The notes under the pieces: model-generated | Database searches by the model: none | Seen by the model: the letters and a program-made list of their open reading frames with translations, nothing else | Told to the model about the DNA's origin: nothing | In this document: piece by piece, positions 22,311 to 31,449 of the stretch | Position numbering within the stretch: the first letter of the stretch is position 1 | How the letters are laid out: each line of letters opens with the position of its first letter | Assembly: GCA_016844935.1 (NCBI GenBank) | Contig: JAERTK010000172.1 | Location: 1 to 34,918 of the forward strand | Reading direction: 5' to 3' | Source: Desulfobacteraceae bacterium | GTDB lineage: Bacteria; Desulfobacterota; DSM-4660; Desulfatiglandales; Desulfatiglandaceae | Length of the DNA: 34,918 bases | Position numbers and translations under genes: made by a program

Positions 22311-25300
22311 ATGCCGAAGCGTGACGACATCAACAAGGTAATGATCATCAGTTCCGGACCCATCATCATCGGACAAGCCTGTGAATTTGACTATTCCGGA
22401 ACCCAGGCCTGCAAGGCCCTTCGAAAACTCGGCTATGAAATCGTACTGGCCAATTCAAACCCCGCCACCATTATGACGGACCCGGGCATGGCGGAGGCCA
22501 CCTACATCGAGGCCCTCAATGTAGAAACCATGACCGAGATCATCGAAAAAGAGCGACCGGATGCACTGCTCCCAAACCTTGGGGGCCAGACAGGCCTCAA
22601 TCTTTCCTCCGCACTGGCGGAAGCAGGTGTTCTGGACAAATATGGGGTCAAAATTATCGGCGTTGAAGTGGATGCCATCAAACGTGGCGAAGATCGCATC
22701 GCCTTCAAGGCCACCATGGACAAGCTGGGCATTGAAATGTGCAAGAGCGCGCCCGCTTACAGTGTTGAAGAAGCGGAAAAAATCGCCGACCAACTGGGCT
22801 ACCCCGTGGTGATCAGGCCTGCCTACACCATGGGCGGCACGGGTGGTGGGCTCGTTTACAACGTGGAAGAACTTCGACTCATCGCCGCCCGGGGCCTCTC
22901 CGCCAGTTTTGTAAACCAGATTCTTGTGGAAGAATCCGTTCTGGGCTGGGAGGAACTTGAACTTGAAGTGGTTCGTGACGCCAAGGACCAGAAGATCACC
23001 GTTTGCTTTATCGAGAATGTGGATGCCATGGGCGTTCACACCGGCGATTCCTACTGTACGGCCCCCATGCTGACCATCGATCCGGAACTTCAGAAAAGAC
23101 TTCAGAAGTATTCCTATGATATTGTGGATGCCATCAAGGTCATCGGCGGCACCAACGTTCAATTCGCTCACGATCCGAAAACCGGACGGGTGGTGGTCAT
23201 TGAAATCAACCCGAGGACCAGTCGATCTTCCGCCCTTGCCTCAAAGGCCACCGGTTTCCCCATCGCCCTGGTGTCCGCCCTGCTGGCAGGCGGCCTGACC
23301 CTGGATGAGATTCCCTACTGGCGTGAAGGAACCCTGGAAAAATATACCCCATGGGGAGATTACGTGGTGGTGAAATTCGCCCGGTGGGCCTTTGAAAAAT
23401 TTCCAGGCTCCGAGGACAAACTGGGCACCCAGATGCGCGCCGTGGGTGAGGTCATGAGTATCGGCAAAAACTACAAGGAGGCTTTCCAGAAAGCCATCCG
23501 TTCCCTGGAAAACGGCCGTTACGGGTTGGGGTTTGTCAAGGATTTCCATGAAAAATCTCTGGAAGACCTCATGGATCTTCTAGCCCATGCCACCAGCGAA
23601 CGGCAGTTTATTATGTATGAAGCCCTTCGGAAAGGGGCCGGCATCGAGGAACTGCACCAGAAAACCCATATCAAGCAATGGTTTATTGAGCAGATGAAGG
23701 AACTGGTGGTGCTTGAGGAAAAGATCCTGGCCCACAAAGGGGAAAACCTGCCGGATGCGCTTTTGATACAGGCCAAAAAGGACGGTTTTTCGGATCGGTA
23801 TCTGTCGCAAATCCTGGGGGTGCCTGAAAAAGAGATCCGAGAGATGCGGATCGGCCTGGAGATGGTGGAAGGCTGGGAACCGGTTCCCGTCAGCGGCGTT
23901 GAAAATGCGGCCTATTATTTCTCCACTTACAACGCGCCGGATCAGGTGGGTTCCAGCGACCAGCGGAAGATCATGGTGCTGGGTGGCGGCCCCAACAGAA
24001 TCGGCCAGGGCATCGAGTTTGATTATTGCTGCGTGCATGCGGCTTTTTCCATCAAGGACGAAGGGTTTGAGTCCATCATGGTCAACTGCAACCCCGAAAC
24101 CGTATCCACGGACTACGACACCTCCGATAAGCTCTACTTTGAACCTTTGACCGTAGAGGACGTACTCAGCATCTACGAAAAAGAAAAACCGGAAGGGGTG
24201 ATTGTACAGTTCGGGGGCCAGACACCCTTGAACCTTGCCGCTGAACTGGCCGAAGCCGGGGTTAAGATTATCGGCACACAGCCTGAAGCCATCAATCTTG
24301 CCGAAGATCGTGATCAGTTCAGAATCATGATGCGGAAATTAGGCATACCGCAGCCGGAATCCGGCATGGCCAGCACCCTTGAAGAAGCCCTTCAAATTGC
24401 GGGCCGGATCGGTTATCCCCTTATGGTCAGACCGTCCTACGTGCTGGGGGGCCGAGGCATGGAGGTGGTTCACGATGAGGAAATGCTCAAGCACTACGTG
24501 GCCGCCGCTGTTGACGTGAGCCCTGAACGGCCCATCCTCATCGACAAATTCCTGGAAAACGCCATCGAGGCCGAAGCCGATGCCATCAGCGATGGCACGG
24601 ACGCTTATGTGCCGGCGGTCATGGAGCATATCGAACTAGCGGGCATCCACTCAGGGGATTCCGCCTGTGTGATACCGCCCATCAGCATCGCGACCAAACA
24701 CCTGGATACCATTTATGAATATACCCGAAGAATCGCCATTGAGCTGAATGTGGTGGGGCTGATGAACATCCAGTATGCCATTGCCGATGACACCGTCTAT
24801 ATTATTGAGGCCAATCCGAGGGCATCCCGGACAGTTCCCCTGGTCTCCAAGGTATGCAACATTTCCATGGCACGAATTGCCACTCAGCTCATGCTGGGCA
24901 AGAAACTGGCGGACCTGGACATCAAAACCAAGAGTATTCCTCATTATGGCGTCAAGGAAGCGGTCTTTCCCTTCAACATGTTTCAGGAGGTGGATCCGCT
25001 TCTGGGACCCGAGATGCGGTCCACCGGAGAAGTGTTGGGCATGGCGGATTCCTTCGGCCTGGCCTATTATAAAGCACAGGAAGCCACCCAGTTGGTCCTG
25101 CCCGATGAGGGCGGGGTTTTGCTGACCGTATCGGACGCGGACCGGCCGGCCGTAGGGGAAGTGGCCCGGCAGCTTCATCAGCTGGGGTTCAAGATTATCG
25201 CCACCAGCGGTACCCACCAATTTCTAAAGGAGTGCGGCATTGATTCCAAACGTATCCTGAAGATGCACGAAGGACGGCCCAATATTGTTGATGCCATCAA

Positions 25301-25511
25301 AAACAATGAAATACAGCTGGTGATCAACACCCCCAGCGGAAAATTGAGCAAGCATGACGATTCGTATATTCGGAAAACCGCCATCAAATTCAAAATTCCC
25401 TATATTACGACGCTTTCCGCGGCACTGGCCGCGGCCCGGGGGATTGCCGCCAAAAAGCGGGGACACGGCACAGTAAAATCATTGCAGGATTACCACCAGG
25501 ATATCAAATAG
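22311..25511 (+). CDS. carB: Carbamoyl-phosphate synthase large subunit
   Basis: 1066 residues, full length. Makes carbamoyl phosphate from bicarbonate, ammonia (from CarA) and two ATP for arginine and pyrimidine synthesis. Two homologous ATP-grasp halves are visible: the first opens KVMIISSGPIIIGQACEFDYSGTQACKAL, the second KIMVLGGGPNRIGQGIEFDYCCVHA near residue 555. Each has its ATP-grasp glycine loop (MGGTGGGLVYN and LGGRGMEVVHD) and the EINPR/EANPR metal-binding motif. The C-terminal MGS-like allosteric domain (from about 945; ATSGTHQFLKECGI) is complete. AAAGGAG precedes the ATG. No carA lies in the window. The PurF-like gene follows after 21 bases and is probably co-transcribed. Confidence 0.97.
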   Translation: MPKRDDINKVMIISSGPIIIGQACEFDYSGTQACKALRKLGYEIVLANSNPATIMTDPGMAEATYIEALNVETMTEIIEKERPDALLPNLGGQTGLNLSSALAEAGVLDKYGVKIIGVEVDAIKRGEDRIAFKATMDKLGIEMCKSAPAYSVEEAEKIADQLGYPVVIRPAYTMGGTGGGLVYNVEELRLIAARGLSASFVNQILVEESVLGWEELELEVVRDAKDQKITVCFIENVDAMGVHTGDSYCTAPMLTIDPELQKRLQKYSYDIVDAIKVIGGTNVQFAHDPKTGRVVVIEINPRTSRSSALASKATGFPIALVSALLAGGLTLDEIPYWREGTLEKYTPWGDYVVVKFARWAFEKFPGSEDKLGTQMRAVGEVMSIGKNYKEAFQKAIRSLENGRYGLGFVKDFHEKSLEDLMDLLAHATSERQFIMYEALRKGAGIEELHQKTHIKQWFIEQMKELVVLEEKILAHKGENLPDALLIQAKKDGFSDRYLSQILGVPEKEIREMRIGLEMVEGWEPVPVSGVENAAYYFSTYNAPDQVGSSDQRKIMVLGGGPNRIGQGIEFDYCCVHAAFSIKDEGFESIMVNCNPETVSTDYDTSDKLYFEPLTVEDVLSIYEKEKPEGVIVQFGGQTPLNLAAELAEAGVKIIGTQPEAINLAEDRDQFRIMMRKLGIPQPESGMASTLEEALQIAGRIGYPLMVRPSYVLGGRGMEVVHDEEMLKHYVAAAVDVSPERPILIDKFLENAIEAEADAISDGTDAYVPAVMEHIELAGIHSGDSACVIPPISIATKHLDTIYEYTRRIAIELNVVGLMNIQYAIADDTVYIIEANPRASRTVPLVSKVCNISMARIATQLMLGKKLADLDIKTKSIPHYGVKEAVFPFNMFQEVDPLLGPEMRSTGEVLGMADSFGLAYYKAQEATQLVLPDEGGVLLTVSDADRPAVGEVARQLHQLGFKIIATSGTHQFLKECGIDSKRILKMHEGRPNIVDAIKNNEIQLVINTPSGKLSKHDDSYIRKTAIKFKIPYITTLSAALAAARGIAAKKRGHGTVKSLQDYHQDIK

Positions 25512-25532
25512 CCGAAGGAACGAGGGAACACT

Positions 25533-27008
25533 ATGGATGGAATTGTCGGGATTTACAGTCCAGAAGATGATGAACTGGTGAGCAAAGCATTTCTCGCCAC
25601 CGGGGCGTGTCAACACCGGGGTAAAGCGAGCACCGGTTTGGCCGTGGGAAACAGCAAAGGCATTTATGTTTATAAAGGCCTGGGCCGCATCGCAGACGTC
25701 ATTGATGGGGACATTGCCAAGACCTTTCAACACCTCTCCCCCGTGGCCGCCATCGGTAATATCGGATACACCAAACAGCGGATTCCTGAAAAGATCAATG
25801 TGGAACCCATTGAGATTCGCCCAAGAGAAACCTCGAAACTGAAGCTGGTTTTGACCATGGATGGGTACCTCATCAAGGAAGATGATCTCAAGGCCGAACT
25901 CGAACCCCGTTACCGGTTTCAGACCAACAACAAAACCGAGGTAGTGGGGGCCCTGCTGCATCAATATATATTGCTGGAAGGGATCAGCTTTGCCGCCGGC
26001 GAAAAACTTGTTGACAGCCTGAAAGGCAGGGGCACCTTTGCCTTGACCGCTCTGGTTCATGATGGCATTGAAACCCATTTGATCGCCTTAAATGACGACA
26101 AGGCCTTTGAGCCCTTCTGCTACGCCACCATCGACGGTGCCTTCATAGCGTGCTCCGAATCTTGCTCCCACCGTCGATTGGGGGGAACCACTGAAAAGGA
26201 GTACGACGGTGCTGAGATGACCATTTGTTCATCGTCCGGCATTGAAACCCGGCGTTTAACAAACAAACCCATTATGCCGGATATTTTCCAGGGAGTGTAT
26301 TTTGGCAATGTGGCATCCATGTTTCGAGGAAAAGAGGTCTTTCAGATCCGGAGAGAACTGGGACTGGGGTTAACGGAACAGTATCCGGCATCAAGGGCCG
26401 ATGTGGTCATTCCCAACCCCGAATCGGGCTGGGGCGTTACGGTGGGCGTTGCGGAAGGTCTGGACAAACAGTTGCTCCCGGCGCTGATCAAACTCCCCCA
26501 GGCGGTGAGGACATTTCAGGAAAGCGCCCGAAAGACCCGAACCCAGGAAGTGGGCCTTAAATTCGGCGGCATTGATTCCCTTTTAAAAGCAAAAAACATT
26601 GCCATGGGAGATGACAGCATCGTTCGTGGCACCGTCAGCGAAGGCGGTTCGGTCTGGGTGGTATACAATGCCGGCGCAAAATTCGTTGAATTTTGGATCT
26701 CCTACGGCCCCATGATTTTTCCGTCTTTCAAGGAATGGCACCGGGGTGAAGATTGCCTTCACGAACTGGCCGCCAGACGCGCTTTCCCCGATGGTAACCC
26801 TTATGACAAAAGCCTGGATGAAATTAATGGCGCCGTAGCCAAATTAATCGGGGTTGATGAAGTTCGTTACAACACCCTCGAAGGGATTAAGAAAGTAGCC
26901 GGCGACGGTTCTTTTCAAGCCCTTGATGCCAGCTATCCCATTGACGAAATCTATTGGCCCGGCTGGCTCAAAGTTGAAGTGGAGCGATATCACCGGTATC
27001 GTCCATAA
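25533..27008 (+). CDS. PurF-like (amidophosphoribosyltransferase homologue) with inactive glutaminase domain
   Basis: 491 residues with the two-domain layout of glutamine PRPP amidotransferase. The N-terminal Ntn-hydrolase fold has lost the residues for glutamine hydrolysis: the catalytic Cys-1 is D2 (MDGIVGI instead of MCGVFGI), the GHVRYST motif reads GNIGYTK (75-81), and the HNG oxyanion motif reads TMDGYL (108-113). The C-terminal PRPP loop is well kept: DDSIVRGTV (360-368). Iron-sulfur cysteines of Bacillus-type PurF are also missing (FPSF for HPCF near 396-399; FQALDASYP near the end). It may use free ammonia, bind PRPP as a regulator, or do another phosphoribosyl transfer. It follows carB by 21 bases with a GAGGGA site; the end overlaps the convergent oxidase gene by 41 bases. 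Confidence 0.85.
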   Translation: MDGIVGIYSPEDDELVSKAFLATGACQHRGKASTGLAVGNSKGIYVYKGLGRIADVIDGDIAKTFQHLSPVAAIGNIGYTKQRIPEKINVEPIEIRPRETSKLKLVLTMDGYLIKEDDLKAELEPRYRFQTNNKTEVVGALLHQYILLEGISFAAGEKLVDSLKGRGTFALTALVHDGIETHLIALNDDKAFEPFCYATIDGAFIACSESCSHRRLGGTTEKEYDGAEMTICSSSGIETRRLTNKPIMPDIFQGVYFGNVASMFRGKEVFQIRRELGLGLTEQYPASRADVVIPNPESGWGVTVGVAEGLDKQLLPALIKLPQAVRTFQESARKTRTQEVGLKFGGIDSLLKAKNIAMGDDSIVRGTVSEGGSVWVVYNAGAKFVEFWISYGPMIFPSFKEWHRGEDCLHELAARRAFPDGNPYDKSLDEINGAVAKLIGVDEVRYNTLEGIKKVAGDGSFQALDASYPIDEIYWPGWLKVEVERYHRYRP

Positions 27009-28377
27009 AAATATTCCCCGGCGCCATGATTCCCGCCGGATCCAGCTCATTTTTGAGGGCTCTCATGGCACCGATGATGGGCGACGGGTATTGCAGTGCC
27101 AGTTGACGGTGTTTCATTTTTCCGATGCCATGCTCGCCCGCCACACATCCTCCCAGCGCCACGGCTTTTTTGGCCATGAGGTCATCGATCTCCGATGCAA
27201 TGATCTTTTCTTCCCCGGTCCTTGCAATAAAGTTAAAATGAGGATGGCCGCTTCCCAAATGCCCGAATCGGAGAACCATCATATCTCCCAAAGGACGTCT
27301 GATTTCATCAAAATACGCAAACAACTGGTGTAAACGGTTGAGGGGAACAGCCCAGTCGGTGGAAATTTTACACCCCCCTGTTTTGATAGCTTTGATGCTT
27401 TCCTCATTGGCTGTTGAGGGGACATGATGCCGCAAGTCATAAAGATGTTTTTTTTCTTTTGGGCTGTCGGCGATCTGGGTATCATCAAAAAAAGGCGTAT
27501 GTTTCTCGATAAGGGGAAACCACAGATTCAAAAACCGGTCCTTTTCTGATTCATCGCCGTATTCCTGTTCGAAATAGATCATTACGCGCGCATCAGCGGG
27601 TATGGCAATCCCTTTTGCTTTCGGGCGGATAATTTCCAGACAGGCATGATCCAGAAACTCCATGCTGGCCGCCTTGTAGGCGGGACCATGGTTCGCTTCC
27701 AAGGTAAAATCCACAGCACTTTTGAGATCCCTGAAAAAGACGATCCCCACAAAACCGTTGGCGGGCAGCTCCGTTAATGATACTTCGATCCGCGTCACAA
27801 CGCCCAGGGTGCCTTCTGATCCCACAAATAATTGGGTCGGCCGGTACATGGCGCCATAACCGGCGCACATTTTTTCAGAAATACCATTTTTTACTTCAAA
27901 CACCCTGCCCCTACCATCAACGACCCTCAAGCCCCGTACCCAGTCAATGGTGGCGCCATATTTGAGGGAACGGGAACCGGATGCATTGGTCGCCACATTG
28001 CCTCCCAGGGTACACTCTTCGGCGCTTGTGGGGTCCGGCGCGTACATGAGCCCTGCCTCTTCGACGGATTTCTTGAAATCGGACAGAACAATACCCGGTT
28101 CAACAACCGCAAATTTCCTTTCAACATCAATATGGATCACCCGGTTCATCCGTTCCAGGGAAAGCGCCGCGCCTTTTCCGCAAATGGCGGCCCCCGTGAG
28201 AGAAGAGCGGAGTCCCTGAGCTGTGAGGGGGAGTTTTCTGGAAATACAGGTTCGCACCATATCAATTACTTCCGCCTCCGAATTGGGGCGGAAGAGACCT
28301 TCAAACTTTCCTTTAAGGCCCAGAGCATCCTCATTATAGGCCGCAATAATTTCGGGGTCGGTAATCATTTCCGGCAT
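26968..28377 (-). CDS. FAD-linked oxidase, GlcD/D-lactate dehydrogenase type
   Basis: 469 residues. An N-terminal FAD_binding_4 domain (PNSEAEVIDMVRTC, the PGIVLSDFKKSVEEAGLMYAPDPTS segment, GGNVATNASGSRSLKYGATIDWV) and a C-terminal FAD-oxidase domain ending in the VAGEHGIGKMKH motif identify the D-2-hydroxyacid dehydrogenase group (glycolate, D-lactate, 2-hydroxyglutarate). Substrate cannot be assigned. No GlcE or GlcF gene accompanies it, so its electron acceptor is unknown; an electron-transfer flavoprotein or separate iron-sulfur protein is likely. AAGGAGA precedes the ATG. The 3' end overlaps the PurF-like gene. Confidence 0.9.
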   Translation of the reverse strand: MPEMITDPEIIAAYNEDALGLKGKFEGLFRPNSEAEVIDMVRTCISRKLPLTAQGLRSSLTGAAICGKGAALSLERMNRVIHIDVERKFAVVEPGIVLSDFKKSVEEAGLMYAPDPTSAEECTLGGNVATNASGSRSLKYGATIDWVRGLRVVDGRGRVFEVKNGISEKMCAGYGAMYRPTQLFVGSEGTLGVVTRIEVSLTELPANGFVGIVFFRDLKSAVDFTLEANHGPAYKAASMEFLDHACLEIIRPKAKGIAIPADARVMIYFEQEYGDESEKDRFLNLWFPLIEKHTPFFDDTQIADSPKEKKHLYDLRHHVPSTANEESIKAIKTGGCKISTDWAVPLNRLHQLFAYFDEIRRPLGDMMVLRFGHLGSGHPHFNFIARTGEEKIIASEIDDLMAKKAVALGGCVAGEHGIGKMKHRQLALQYPSPIIGAMRALKNELDPAGIMAPGNIFMDDTGDIAPLQL

Positions 28378-28468
28378 GAATAATTTTCTCCTTGAATCCC
28401 GGAAGGGATTTCAATAATTTATCAGAATCAACTTGTTTAAAGCCAGTTAAAAAGAGTAGGGTCGGATC

Positions 28469-29260
28469 ATGGGTCTTATATTCGATCAAAACACGCTCGG
28501 TTTCTATGATTCCTGGCGGCGGAGCCATCAAAGCCGAGCCATCGACAAGTCTACTGAACCCCTTTTGATGTCCCTTTTGGAGCCTCAACCGGGAGAGAGG
28601 GTTCTGGATATCGGTTGCGGCACCGGAAATCACCTGATCATGTTCAGCAAAATGGGTCTGGACGTCAGTGGCGTCGACGCCTCCCCACAGATGCTTGAAA
28701 AGGCCAGGGCCCGTCTGGGCAATAAATCCAACTTCAAATTGGGCACGGCCGAGGATCTTCCGTTCTCCGATAACGAATTTGACCTGGCGGTTTTGATCAA
28801 CACGTTGGAATTTTTGGACAACCCCCTTTCTGCCTTGCGGGAAGCCGGACGTGTTGCCAAAAAGAAGATTTTTATCGGCGTGCTAAACAGCTTCTCCTGG
28901 AACGGATTTTTAAAGACAATCCAGGGTTATTTCGGGGATCCCCTTTTCGGACAGGCCCGGCTCTACAACCTCTGGCAACTCAAATCCCTTCTCAAACTGG
29001 CCTATGGGGCAATTCCCATTTCGTGGCAGTGTGTGCGGATTGTGCCGTCCTTTATGGAGGACACCTTTTCCGGTAAAAAGGACACGAAAAGCTTCAAACA
29101 CTCCCCTTTCGGCTTCTTTCTGGGGCTGTCTGCAACCCTTGTATATCATTTTGAAACCGGCAATCTCCCCCTGAAAGTCAGGCTCAAAACGGCGGGTCAT
29201 TCGCTCATGGGGATCGAAACCCTTCAGAAAACGGATCCGCTGGAATTTAAGAGAAGGTGA
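28469..29260 (+). CDS. Class I SAM-dependent methyltransferase
   Basis: 263 residues. Motif I VLDIGCGTG (45-53), the acidic VSGVDASPQML end of strand 2, GTAEDLPFSDNEFDLAVLINTLEFLDNP (motifs II and III) and a C-terminal extension of about 110 residues with aromatic and basic residues (WNGFLKTIQGYFGDPLFGQARLYNLWQL). This is the Methyltransf_11 (UbiE-like) type; the substrate is unknown. It is divergent from the GlcD-type gene and followed after 22 bases by the radical SAM gene, with which it is likely co-transcribed. Confidence 0.85.
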   Translation: MGLIFDQNTLGFYDSWRRSHQSRAIDKSTEPLLMSLLEPQPGERVLDIGCGTGNHLIMFSKMGLDVSGVDASPQMLEKARARLGNKSNFKLGTAEDLPFSDNEFDLAVLINTLEFLDNPLSALREAGRVAKKKIFIGVLNSFSWNGFLKTIQGYFGDPLFGQARLYNLWQLKSLLKLAYGAIPISWQCVRIVPSFMEDTFSGKKDTKSFKHSPFGFFLGLSATLVYHFETGNLPLKVRLKTAGHSLMGIETLQKTDPLEFKRR

Positions 29261-29282
29261 CGGTTGGCCTGAGGAGAACACC

Positions 29283-30296
29283 ATGAAAGAAGCCTGTCTG
29301 TACGAAAAACTGGGCAACAACAAAGTACAGTGTCGACTCTGCCATCATCTCTGCGTGATTGAGGATGGCCACCGGGGCCTGTGCGGTGTAAGGGAAAACC
29401 GTTCCGGAACCCTTCTGAGCCTGGTGTATGGAAAAATCATTGCCGGGCACTGCGACCCCATTGAAAAAAAACCCCTGTTTCACTTTCTTCCCGGGAGCCA
29501 GACCTATTCCATTGCAACGGTGGGATGCAATTTCCGATGTCTTTTCTGCCAGAATGCCGACATCAGCCAGATGCCCCTGGACCAAAACCGCATCGTGGGA
29601 GAGGATACGGCGCCCGAAGTCATTGTGCGGACAGCCATCAATCAAGGGGCAACATCCATTTCCTACACCTACACCGAACCGACTGTCTATCTGGAAACGG
29701 CACTGGAAACGGCCCGCATTGCAACGGAGAAAGGGCTGCGTAATGTTTTCGTCTCCAATGGGTATATGACACCGGCCGCCCTTGAAATGATGGGCGAAAA
29801 TCTGCATGCCGCCAATGTGGACCTCAAAGCGTTCAACAAAGAATTTTACCGGGAACAATGCGGCGCAAAACTGGCACCTGTCCTTAAAACCCTGGAAACC
29901 CTGAAATCCATGGGGATCTGGATCGAAGTGACAACCCTGCTGATCCCGGGGCTGAATGACAAACCGGAAGAACTGAAGGACCTTGCGCGATTCCTGGTGG
30001 ACCTGGACCCGGGCATCCCGTGGCATATCAGCCGTTTTCACCCCACCTATCGCCTCATGCACATCCCCTCAACCCCCGTTTCCACCATTCAACGGGCCAG
30101 GGATCTGGGGTATGACGCCGGCCTGCAATACGTGTACACCGGCAATATTCATGGGGACGAAGGTGAAAATACCTTCTGCCATTCCTGCAAGACGCTCTTG
30201 ATCAACCGAACAGGGTTTTTCGTAAGCGAAAACAGAATCAAGGACAATGGGTGTGCCGTTTGTGGAAAAGAAATCCCCGGGCGCTGGAATGTTTGA
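29283..30296 (+). CDS. amrS: AmmeMemoRadiSam-system radical SAM enzyme
   Basis: 337 residues. The radical SAM motif is C82-N-F-R-C86-L-F-C89 in SIATVGCNFRCLFCQN. It is preceded by an N-terminal cysteine set C17, C20, C24, C34 (CRLCHHLC...GLCGVR), and C-terminal CxxC pairs (FCHSCK and CAVCGK) are present, the pattern of the pyruvate-formate-lyase-activase-like AmrS family. Family members act with Memo and AMMECR1 proteins in a tripartite system of unknown chemistry. Neither partner gene is in the window, although a methyltransferase gene precedes it closely. GAGGAG lies seven bases before the ATG. Confidence 0.93.
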   Translation: MKEACLYEKLGNNKVQCRLCHHLCVIEDGHRGLCGVRENRSGTLLSLVYGKIIAGHCDPIEKKPLFHFLPGSQTYSIATVGCNFRCLFCQNADISQMPLDQNRIVGEDTAPEVIVRTAINQGATSISYTYTEPTVYLETALETARIATEKGLRNVFVSNGYMTPAALEMMGENLHAANVDLKAFNKEFYREQCGAKLAPVLKTLETLKSMGIWIEVTTLLIPGLNDKPEELKDLARFLVDLDPGIPWHISRFHPTYRLMHIPSTPVSTIQRARDLGYDAGLQYVYTGNIHGDEGENTFCHSCKTLLINRTGFFVSENRIKDNGCAVCGKEIPGRWNV

Positions 30297-30370
30297 TTTT
30301 TTCAGCATCTGGTGCTAAACAGGTACCTGGTGTCAAGAAGGGCTTTATGGGTTCTTTTTTCTACCGGGAT

Positions 30371-30412
30371 CCCCGCTGAATCATATTGATGGCCTTCTTC
30401 TGTTCAGCGGGG
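30371..30412. terminator. Long-loop inverted repeat after the radical SAM gene
   Basis: CCCCGCTGAA (30371-30380) and TTCAGCGGGG (30403-30412) form a perfect 10-bp stem around a 22-base loop. No U-tract follows on the plus strand, but it is the only strong structure between the radical SAM gene and the next gene. A smaller palindrome, CAGGTACCTG, lies at 30320-30329. Confidence 0.4.
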
Positions 30413-30484
30413 CTCCAAAAAAACCCCGTGTCATAATAGTTGCAGCCAAGACAGGTTTTTTGGCTCTGGAACTGGAGAACCAAC

Positions 30485-30643
30485 ATGAAGAAAGAGAACG
30501 AATTGGCGATCAAGGTAACCAAAGAAATCGTGGTCAAATTCATTGAAGCGGGGCGGCTGAGCGTGAGCTCCTTCCAGGAGGTGTGGCGTGATATTCACGA
30601 TACCGTCAGCCATTCATTGAAAGAAACGAAAACAGAAGATTAA
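30485..30643 (+). CDS. Small conserved hypothetical protein
   Basis: 52 residues from the ATG at 30485, with GGAG seven bases upstream; a longer reading from 30440 adds 15 residues without a ribosome site. The peptide (KKENELAIKVTKEIVVKFIEAGRLSVSSFQEVWRDIHDTVSHSL) is predicted to be helical and resembles short Desulfobacterota proteins with an L-T-K-E-I-V-x-K-F-I-E-x-G-R core that I remember but cannot name. No known domain. Its stop overlaps the convergent truA stop by four bases. Confidence 0.6.
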   Translation: MKKENELAIKVTKEIVVKFIEAGRLSVSSFQEVWRDIHDTVSHSLKETKTED

Positions 30644-31383
30644 TATTTCACCGCCATAAGGAACAACCCTTGTGGCGGCGCTTTTCTGCCGGCCAATCTC
30701 CGATCCCCCGAATCCAGGACTTCCGCAAAATCTTTTGTGTCCATTCGACCCTGCCCCACTTCCACCAGGGTCCCCACAATGTTTCGAACCATGTGCCGCA
30801 AAAAGCCGTTCCCCTCCAGGACCACACGCAAAACCCCATCTTCATCCTTCTCCACACCGGCAGTCAGTATGGTTCTGACCGGATCAGTATTGGCGCTCCC
30901 TGAAGATTTAAAGGCGGAAAAATCGTGGGTTCCCTTGAGAAGGGAGAGACACTCAGACATTTTTTCCACATCAAGGGGGTATCTGATATGCCACAAGGTG
31001 CTGCGGCGGAAGATATCCGGATGTCGCCGGTTCAGGATTCGGAATTCATAGGTTTTGCTTTTGGCCCGGTACCTGGCATGAAATGTTAAAGGAACCGCAG
31101 CGGCATCTTTAACCAGAATATCGGGGGGAAGGAGGGCGTTAAGTCCCCGCTTCAGGGCATCAACGGGGATTTGGGAATGGGTTTCGAAATTGCAGACCTG
31201 GTTTAACGCATGAACACCTGCATCCGTTCTCCCCGAGGCCAGAAGTTTGACGGGCAATTCCGTCATAACCTGCAGACTTTTCCCAATCACCTCCTGAACG
31301 GTCAGCCCGTTTTTCTGCTGCTGCCAGCCATGATACCGGGTACCGTCGTAGGCGACCACAAGCCTGATATTTCTCAGAGCCAT
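30640..31383 (-). CDS. truA: tRNA pseudouridine(38-40) synthase TruA
   Basis: 247 residues. Converts uridines 38-40 of the tRNA anticodon arm to pseudouridine. The start RLVVAYDGTRYHGWQQQ and the catalytic GRTDAGVHA motif (aspartate D54) are unmistakable, as is the GFLRHMVRNIVGTL segment near the C-terminus. Length is normal. It lies downstream of rpsI on the same strand, separated by a terminator-like hairpin. Confidence 0.96.
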   Translation of the reverse strand: MALRNIRLVVAYDGTRYHGWQQQKNGLTVQEVIGKSLQVMTELPVKLLASGRTDAGVHALNQVCNFETHSQIPVDALKRGLNALLPPDILVKDAAAVPLTFHARYRAKSKTYEFRILNRRHPDIFRRSTLWHIRYPLDVEKMSECLSLLKGTHDFSAFKSSGSANTDPVRTILTAGVEKDEDGVLRVVLEGNGFLRHMVRNIVGTLVEVGQGRMDTKDFAEVLDSGDRRLAGRKAPPQGLFLMAVKY

Positions 31384-31391
31384 TTTTTCTC

Positions 31392-31425
31392 AAAAAAAAG
31401 GAACCTGAGACAGATTCCTTTTTTT
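31392..31425 (-). terminator. Terminator after the rplM-rpsI operon
   Basis: AAAAAAAAGGAA (31392-31403) and TTCCTTTTTTT (31415-31425) flank an 11-base loop, giving an A/T-tailed hairpin 25 bases past rpsI. It overlaps the leader of truA, which may be partly read through. Confidence 0.7.
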
Positions 31426-31449
31426 GATAAATTGAATAGAGACTTGATA

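Noticed and set aside
30361..30543. Minus-strand 60-residue frame containing CLGCNYYDTGFFWSP
   Set aside because: It runs antisense into the better supported 52-residue plus-strand gene, contains a strong inverted repeat and has no ribosome site.
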